Source: Mesorhizobium amorphae (lineage in GTDB: Bacteria; Pseudomonadota; Alphaproteobacteria; Rhizobiales; Rhizobiaceae). Taken from it: 18,710 nucleotides of DNA. The notes beneath the pieces were generated by a model. The model had not been told where the DNA came from. It made no database searches and saw only the letters and a list, made by a program, of their open reading frames with translations. Each line of letters opens with the position of its first letter. Positions within the stretch are counted from its first letter, which is position 1. The stretch is from contig QFNI01000066.1 of the NCBI GenBank assembly GCA_003240775.1, positions 1 through 18,710 on the forward strand, in the 5' to 3' direction. The position numbers were made by a program, and so were the translations under genes. Positions 14,547-18,710 of this stretch are shown here, one piece after another.

Positions 14547-15047
14547 TCAGCGTGGCGACACGCAGGCGCGGCGGGGGCCGGAGTTCGGCTGGAACGTGTT
14601 GTCCGAAGCGCGGTAGGAGCGGTAGCGGTTCGCGCACCAGTTGATGTGGGCGTCGCTCATGCGCGAGCCGCCGCGCACGGCGCCGGTCGCCAGCGCGCCT
14701 GCCAGGAAAGCTGCGGCCGGGAACCAGAAGCCGTTGTGCGAACGGTAGCCCGGACGACGGTCGCGATAGCCGCGATAGCCGTTGTAGTAGTAGCGATCAC
14801 CCCGGCGCTGGAAGTTGCGCCGGTCGACGCGTCGGTCGATCCGACGATCGATGCGGCGCTCGGCACGGCGCAGGCGGCGCAGCTCGCGTTCGGAAAGCTG
14901 GACCTGGAGGAGGGGAACGGCGCCCTCGGCGAGAGCGGGGACGGTGGGTGCTGCTCTCGCGGGGGCGGCACTTGCCGGCGCGACGCCGGTGATTGCGGTG
15001 GCGAATGCCAAGCCGGCCGCGAACAGGCCGGAAGCTAGTCTCTTCAT
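14547..15047 (-). CDS. BA14K-like exported protein
   Basis: 166-residue protein with a signal peptide (MKRLASGLFAAGLAFATAIT, cleavage probably after ASA near residue 27). Next come an arginine-rich stretch with RRIDRRIDRRVDRR repeats, a tyrosine/arginine-rich stretch (RYYYNGYRGYRDRRPGYR), a short hydrophobic segment (FWFPAAAFLAGALATGAV) and the C-terminal signature WCANRYRSYRASDNTFQPN. That signature is typical of BA14K, the Brucella 14-kDa immunoreactive family found mainly in Rhizobiales. Envelope location is likely; function is poorly known. The start at 15047 is preferred because it begins the signal peptide. Confidence 0.88.
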   Translation of the reverse strand: MKRLASGLFAAGLAFATAITGVAPASAAPARAAPTVPALAEGAVPLLQVQLSERELRRLRRAERRIDRRIDRRVDRRNFQRRGDRYYYNGYRGYRDRRPGYRSHNGFWFPAAAFLAGALATGAVRGGSRMSDAHINWCANRYRSYRASDNTFQPNSGPRRACVSPR

Positions 15048-15166
15048 GGTGTTTCCCGATTGGTGCGTATCATCCCTACCGTTCGCCAACGGATCGCGGC
15101 GCGGTGGGTTCCCGCACAAATGCGAGCGCACACCCCGGACGGCTTGCCGCGGGCCGCCATTCCCGA

Positions 15167-15195
15167 TTGACCCCGCGAAAGCGCCTGCATATGGT
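15167..15195 (+). promoter_or_regulatory. Predicted promoter of tRNA-Lys
   Basis: TTGACC (15167-15172) and TATGGT (15190-15195) are separated by an ideal 17 bp. Transcription would start about 30 nt before the mature tRNA end. Confidence 0.6.
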
Positions 15196-15233
15196 CCGCG
15201 CCGTCACGGGACGCAGACGCTGTCCGGCACCGT

Positions 15234-15309
15234 GAGCGCGTAGCTCAGCTGGTAGAGCAACGGACTTTTAATCTGTAGGTCCTGGGTTCGAGTCCCAGCG
15301 CGCTCACCA
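15234..15309 (+). tRNA. tRNA-Lys (anticodon UUU)
   Basis: 76-nt tRNA with an encoded CCA end. The acceptor stem is GAGCGCG (15234-15240) with CGCGCTC (15299-15305), and the discriminator is A15306. The D arm is GCTC-AGCTGGTA-GAGC, the anticodon loop is CTTTTAA (anticodon TTT) on an ACGGA/TCTGT stem with one G-U pair, and the T arm is CTGGG-TTCGAGT-CCCAG. It is transcribed alone and ends 16 bp before the 3' end of the opposing glycosyltransferase gene. No att-like repeat of its 3' end was seen in the window. Confidence 0.97.
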
Positions 15310-15325
15310 CTTTTCCCAGCAGCTC

Positions 15326-16561
15326 TCAGACAGGCAGGATCGGCAGTTCGGCGACGGCCGCCGTCAGCTCGTGCGCGCGCAGGAAGCAGTCGCGGAGCAG
15401 GATGGCGGACTGGCTGGGGTCGTGGGCGTGGGCCACGGTCTCGAAGCCGTTGTGGCCCATGGTTTCCGCGCGCTCGCGGTCGTTGAGGATCGACTGGATG
15501 GAATCGGCCAGCGCCTGGGGATCGCCAGGCTCGACCAGAAGCCCGTTCTCGTTGTGGTGAACGAGTTCGGGGATGCCGCCAACGCTTGTCGCGACCACGG
15601 GACGGCGGTAGCCGAAGGCTTCGAGAAGCGCGATGGGAATGCCCTCGCCATAGCTCGCGAGCACGCAGAGGTCGGCCTGCCGGACGAAGCCCATGACTTC
15701 GTCGGGAGGCTTGGCACCCACCATCCGGATGCGATCCGACAGGTCGAGACTTGCGATGCGGCTGCGCAGCTCAGCTTCAAGCGGACCTGCGCCAACCAGC
15801 GTGCAGATGAAGGGCACACCCTTGTCGCGCAGGCTGGCGAGCGCCTCGATGAGGATGCCGTGGCCCTTTTCCGGCGAAAGGCGCGCGACGCAGACGATGT
15901 GATTCTGTCGGGGCGGGGGCGGGATGGCGCTTTGTTCGGGCAACGCATGGCCGCAGCGGATCACGACGATCTTGCCGGCATCGCCCGCGCTCACATTCGC
16001 CACGAGCTTGGATCGCCCGTAGTCGCTGATGCAGACGGCAAAGGCGCATTGCTTGAGCTTTTCCGCGTGAAGGAAGCGCTCGGGCTCGTCGAGATCGATG
16101 CCGTGGAAGGTGATGCTGAGCGGGACATCGGCAAGCCGTGCTGCGACCATCGCCGGATTGGAGCCGGCATTGCCGAAATGGCAGTGGAGATGCTCCGCGC
16201 CCGAGCGGCGGATCAGGCGCGCGAGGATCACGCCTTCGCCGAAATAAGCCAGCCATTTGAGCCGGGAGCGCAGGGAAGCCGATTTCGCGAGCACCGAGGC
16301 GAGGAGCCGCGCTGCCTTGATGGGGCGCGTGGAGAGCACCCACCACAGGGCGGCCACCGTATCCCAGGGCACGAGCGGCACGAGCGAGCGCACCGTGCGG
16401 CTCTCCTCGCGGGCGCGCTCGTCGACTAGCTCGGCCTGCTTGGGGCGACGCACCGAGAACACCGCAAGGTCCAGCCCAAGGCGGAGCATGGAATCGATCT
16501 CGTGCCGGATGAAGGTGTGGCTGGCAGCGGGATAGAGACTGACGAGATAGGCGATCTTCAT
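15326..16561 (-). CDS. GT4-family glycosyltransferase
   Basis: 411-residue retaining glycosyltransferase with two Rossmann-like domains (GT-B fold, family 4). The N-terminal domain starts MKIAYLVSLYPAASHTFIRH and contains HCHFGNAG and ITFHGIDLDE. The C-terminal nucleotide-sugar domain has CVARLSPEKGHGILIEAL, LVGAGPLEAELR and the E-x7-E motif Glu306...Glu314 (EGIPIALLE), then GGIPELV. It probably adds a sugar to an envelope polysaccharide or lipid; donor and acceptor are unknown. Its ATG overlaps the deacetylase TGA (16558-16561), so the two are translationally coupled. Confidence 0.92.
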   Translation of the reverse strand: MKIAYLVSLYPAASHTFIRHEIDSMLRLGLDLAVFSVRRPKQAELVDERAREESRTVRSLVPLVPWDTVAALWWVLSTRPIKAARLLASVLAKSASLRSRLKWLAYFGEGVILARLIRRSGAEHLHCHFGNAGSNPAMVAARLADVPLSITFHGIDLDEPERFLHAEKLKQCAFAVCISDYGRSKLVANVSAGDAGKIVVIRCGHALPEQSAIPPPPRQNHIVCVARLSPEKGHGILIEALASLRDKGVPFICTLVGAGPLEAELRSRIASLDLSDRIRMVGAKPPDEVMGFVRQADLCVLASYGEGIPIALLEAFGYRRPVVATSVGGIPELVHHNENGLLVEPGDPQALADSIQSILNDRERAETMGHNGFETVAHAHDPSQSAILLRDCFLRAHELTAAVAELPILPV

Positions 16562-17568
16562 GGCGCCGCTCCCCATTTCAACTGGGCGCCGAGGCGCGCC
16601 TTGGTCAGGCCGGAGAGCTGGACGCGAAGAAGATCGCGCGAAGCACGGGGCGACATGCCCCTCATGCGCTCGTGGTCGACGAAGATGCGGCGCACGAGCA
16701 TCGGGTCCTGCTGGGGCAATGTGTTGTCGCCCGTGTCGAGGGTCGCGGCATAGGTGTAGCCGGCGGCTCGGGCAGCTTGGCGGATGCGCGCATCGTGGTC
16801 GCCGTTGGGGAAGCAGATGCCGGCGATGGGGCGGGAGAGAAGCGCGGAAAGGCGCTCGCGCGAGTGGACGAGCTCGGCGGTGAGCGAGGCGTCGTCGCAA
16901 AGCGGCAGGATCGGGTGCGTCATCGTATGCGAGGCGATCTCGTGGCCTCCCCGGGCCAGGCGGCGGAGATCGTCGCTCCTGAAGATCCGGTCCCGCTCCG
17001 GTGTTTCGATCGGACCGGACGATTCGAGGAGGGCGGCGAGCCAGCGATCGCGGTCGGCGGGCGGCATGCGCTTCGCAGTCTCGATCGCCTGGTTTACGCC
17101 CTGCTCCATCATGAAATGGCCGGCGCGCTTGCGTTTCAGCCATGCGGCGCCCGCGCGGTCGTACCAGGGCGCCTCGACTGCATCGACGAGTCCGGCGATC
17201 ACGAAGAAGGTAACCTTGAGGCGAAAGCGGTCGAGGATGGGAAGTGCGAACTCAATGTTGTCGCGGTAGCCGTCGTCGAAGGTGATGGCGGCAAGCGGCT
17301 TGGCCGAGGGTTCGCCGCCCTGCCAGCCCTCCAGCGCTTGGGCGAGCGGAAGCACGCGGAAGCGCTCGGCCATGTGGGCGCAGTGGATGGCGAAGAGCTC
17401 GGGCGTCACGGCGAGGCGGGGGTCGTGATAGGCGAGCCGTTCACTCTCGGGGAGCACGCGATGGTAGCAGAGCACGGTCAGTTTGTTCTGCAGGTCCCGC
17501 TCCCGCGTGGGCAGGAGGCCGCTCAGGCTCAGGACGCGTGCCGTCAGGCTCCTTATCGCGATTGTCAT
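16558..17568 (-). CDS. Polysaccharide deacetylase (NodB domain, CE4)
   Basis: 336-residue carbohydrate esterase family 4 protein, removing N- or O-acetyl groups from glycans. Motif 1 is TFDDGY (Asp98, Asp99), motif 2 is the metal-binding SHTMTH (His214, His218), and GICFPNGDHD at 249-259 fits the next conserved block. TVLCYHRVLP at 31-40 is the usual N-terminal strand. A mid insertion (about 140-200) separates motifs 1 and 2. No clear signal peptide is seen. The start at 17568 is chosen because the upstream frame lacks any conserved sequence; the ribosome site is weak. It is first in the two-gene operon with the glycosyltransferase and divergent from ccdA. Confidence 0.9.
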   Translation of the reverse strand: MTIAIRSLTARVLSLSGLLPTRERDLQNKLTVLCYHRVLPESERLAYHDPRLAVTPELFAIHCAHMAERFRVLPLAQALEGWQGGEPSAKPLAAITFDDGYRDNIEFALPILDRFRLKVTFFVIAGLVDAVEAPWYDRAGAAWLKRKRAGHFMMEQGVNQAIETAKRMPPADRDRWLAALLESSGPIETPERDRIFRSDDLRRLARGGHEIASHTMTHPILPLCDDASLTAELVHSRERLSALLSRPIAGICFPNGDHDARIRQAARAAGYTYAATLDTGDNTLPQQDPMLVRRIFVDHERMRGMSPRASRDLLRVQLSGLTKARLGAQLKWGAAP

Positions 17569-17734
17569 CGCAGCCACCAACCGGGACCCGCTGCGCCGAC
17601 CAAGGGGTTTGGCGGAGGGTCGTGATTCCTCGTTGCCCCAAGCGGTGTGACCGATCGGCAGCCCCCGCGCACCTAAGGCGATGGGAGAAGGCTTAGACTT
17701 TCGACGGAGCCCCGAGCCTACGCCAGAAGGCTGA

Positions 17735-17783
17735 GCCCGCGGATGCGGGCAAAACGTCCCAGCGGGCCCGGCAGCTTTGCCGG
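17735..17783. repeat. Two hairpins upstream of ccdA
   Basis: GCCCGC (17735-17740) pairs with GCGGGC (17745-17750) over GGAT, and CCGGCA (17768-17773) pairs with TGCCGG (17778-17783) over GCTT. They lie in the divergent region between the deacetylase gene and ccdA. They could form in the ccdA leader; no known riboswitch was recognised. Confidence 0.4.
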
Positions 17784-17812
17784 CCGGGCGGGGGTGATGT
17801 AGACAGCCGGGC

Positions 17813-18553
17813 ATGGCCATCGATGTCGGCATCATCAGCGCAGTGGGCGCGGGCGCGCTTTCGTTTCTGTCGCCCTGCGTGCTGCCGCTCGTGCCGCCAT
17901 ATCTGTGCTACATGGCGGGCGTCTCTGTAGAGGAGTTCCGTGAGGGCGGGCAGGCGCGGCCTGCCGCGCGCCGGGCGCTGCTTCTGGTGGGGCTCGCCTT
18001 CGTGCTTGGCTTTTCCACGGTTTTCGTGGCGCTCGGCATGGGGGCCTCATCGATCGGGCGCCTGCTCCGCGTGTGGCAGCAGCCGCTCGCGGTCGCGGCG
18101 GGCATCGTCATCATCCTGATGGGGCTGAACTTCCTGGGCCTCATTCGCATCCCCTTCCTGTCGCGCGAGGCGCGGTTCCAGTCGGAAGGCCGACCGGCGA
18201 GCGCGAGCGCGGCCTATGTCATGGGGCTGGCCTTTGCATTTGGCTGGACGCCCTGCATCGGGCCGGTGCTCGGGCCGATCCTGACGCTGGCGGGGGGGCG
18301 CGCGACGGTGGGCGAGGGCGGGATGCTGCTCGCGGCCTACTCGCTGGGGCTCGGCATTCCCTTTCTGATCGCCGCCTTCTTCTCGGACGCCTTCATGCGC
18401 TTTCTCGCGCGTTTCAGAATGCATCTCGGGCGTGTGGAAAAGGGGATCGGCGCGGCTCTCGTGATAGCCGGCCTGTTCTTCCTGACGGGCGGCGTGACCA
18501 CCGCCTCCTTCTGGCTGCTGGAAACTTTCCCGGCGCTCGGGCGGCTCGGTTAA
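17813..18553 (+). CDS. ccdA: Cytochrome c biogenesis protein CcdA
   Basis: 246-residue membrane protein of the CcdA/DsbD-beta family, carrying reducing power from cytoplasmic thioredoxin across the inner membrane for cytochrome c maturation and related thiol pathways. Six hydrophobic segments are apparent. The paired cysteines are Cys22 in LSPCVLPLVPPYL and Cys148 in GWTPCIGPVLGPIL; Cys32 is extra. Length is that of the short CcdA type rather than full DsbD. The ATG at 17813 has only GC-rich sequence before it and no clear Shine-Dalgarno sequence. No cytochrome c gene lies beside it. Confidence 0.94.
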   Translation: MAIDVGIISAVGAGALSFLSPCVLPLVPPYLCYMAGVSVEEFREGGQARPAARRALLLVGLAFVLGFSTVFVALGMGASSIGRLLRVWQQPLAVAAGIVIILMGLNFLGLIRIPFLSREARFQSEGRPASASAAYVMGLAFAFGWTPCIGPVLGPILTLAGGRATVGEGGMLLAAYSLGLGIPFLIAAFFSDAFMRFLARFRMHLGRVEKGIGAALVIAGLFFLTGGVTTASFWLLETFPALGRLG

Positions 18554-18618
18554 GCGCGGTTTGACGCCCTTCGGGCTAGTGGCTACGACGCTACGGCAAT
18601 CCGGCGAGGGGCACTGCC

Positions 18619-18710
18619 ATGTCTGACACCACCACGCTAGCGGTGATCCTGGCCGCTGGCGAGGGAACGCGCATGAAGAGCGCGCTGCCCAAAGTTCTGC
18701 ATCCGATAGC
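18619..18710 (+). CDS. glmU: Bifunctional GlmU, N-terminal end only
   Basis: The first 30 full codons of a gene cut by the window end. The translation contains AVILAAGEGTRMKSALPKVL, the nucleotide-binding signature of the GlmU uridylyltransferase domain (LxxGxGTxMxSxxPKVxH). GlmU makes UDP-N-acetylglucosamine for peptidoglycan and lipopolysaccharide. GAGGGG lies about 8 nt before the ATG at 18619. The 65 bp after ccdA hold no clear terminator. The C-terminal acetyltransferase domain is outside the window, so bifunctionality is inferred from the family. Confidence 0.9.
   Translation, partial: MSDTTTLAVILAAGEGTRMKSALPKVLHPI

Noticed and set aside
15234..15325. Genomic island attachment site at tRNA-Lys
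   Set aside because: No integrase and no repeat of the tRNA 3' end elsewhere in the window.
17730..17812. TPP riboswitch, prompted by CTGAG near 17731
   Set aside because: The remaining conserved thi-box elements are absent and ccdA is not a thiamine gene.

Overview
The window is GC-rich (roughly two thirds G+C by eye), densely coding chromosomal DNA from an alphaproteobacterium, most likely Hyphomicrobiales (Rhizobiales). This rests on the uvrA/ssb, gyrA-coaD-ppi-queA-tgt order, an alphaproteobacterial GAAC-N7-GAAC LexA box, an alphaproteobacterial-type insertion in the GyrA C-terminal domain, and a BA14K-family exported protein. The genus cannot be fixed from the sequence. No insertion sequence, prophage or CRISPR array was seen.

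Layout: (1) 1-353, the 5' end of uvrA on the minus strand, followed by a long (about 670 bp) divergent region with a uvrA promoter overlapped by a near-consensus SOS box, two LacI-type palindromes, a structured stretch ending in a very strong terminator, and a perfect SOS box before ssb. (2) ssb (+) converges on a MarC-family membrane protein gene (-). (3) gyrA (+), with a strong bidirectional terminator, faces a 47-residue membrane peptide gene (-). (4) A tightly packed operon runs coaD, exported cyclophilin, cytoplasmic cyclophilin, YdcZ-type DMT transporter, queA, tgt. The last two carry out two steps of queuosine tRNA modification. (5) A DUF4864 exported protein (-) is divergent from a four-gene run (+): circularly permuted ATP-grasp, alpha-E protein, transglutaminase-like protease, and Anbu proteasome-like peptidase, closed by a strong bidirectional terminator. 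(6) A BA14K-like exported protein (-). (7) tRNA-Lys(UUU) with its own promoter. (8) A translationally coupled pair on the minus strand, polysaccharide deacetylase then GT4 glycosyltransferase. (9) ccdA (+) and the first 31 codons of glmU (+), cut by the window end.

The most interesting points are the ATP-grasp/alpha-E/transglutaminase/Anbu operon, which looks like a complete peptide-making and peptide-cleaving system of unknown product; a Tgt that has lost three of the four zinc ligands of characterised bacterial enzymes while keeping both catalytic aspartates; and the regulatory architecture between uvrA and ssb.
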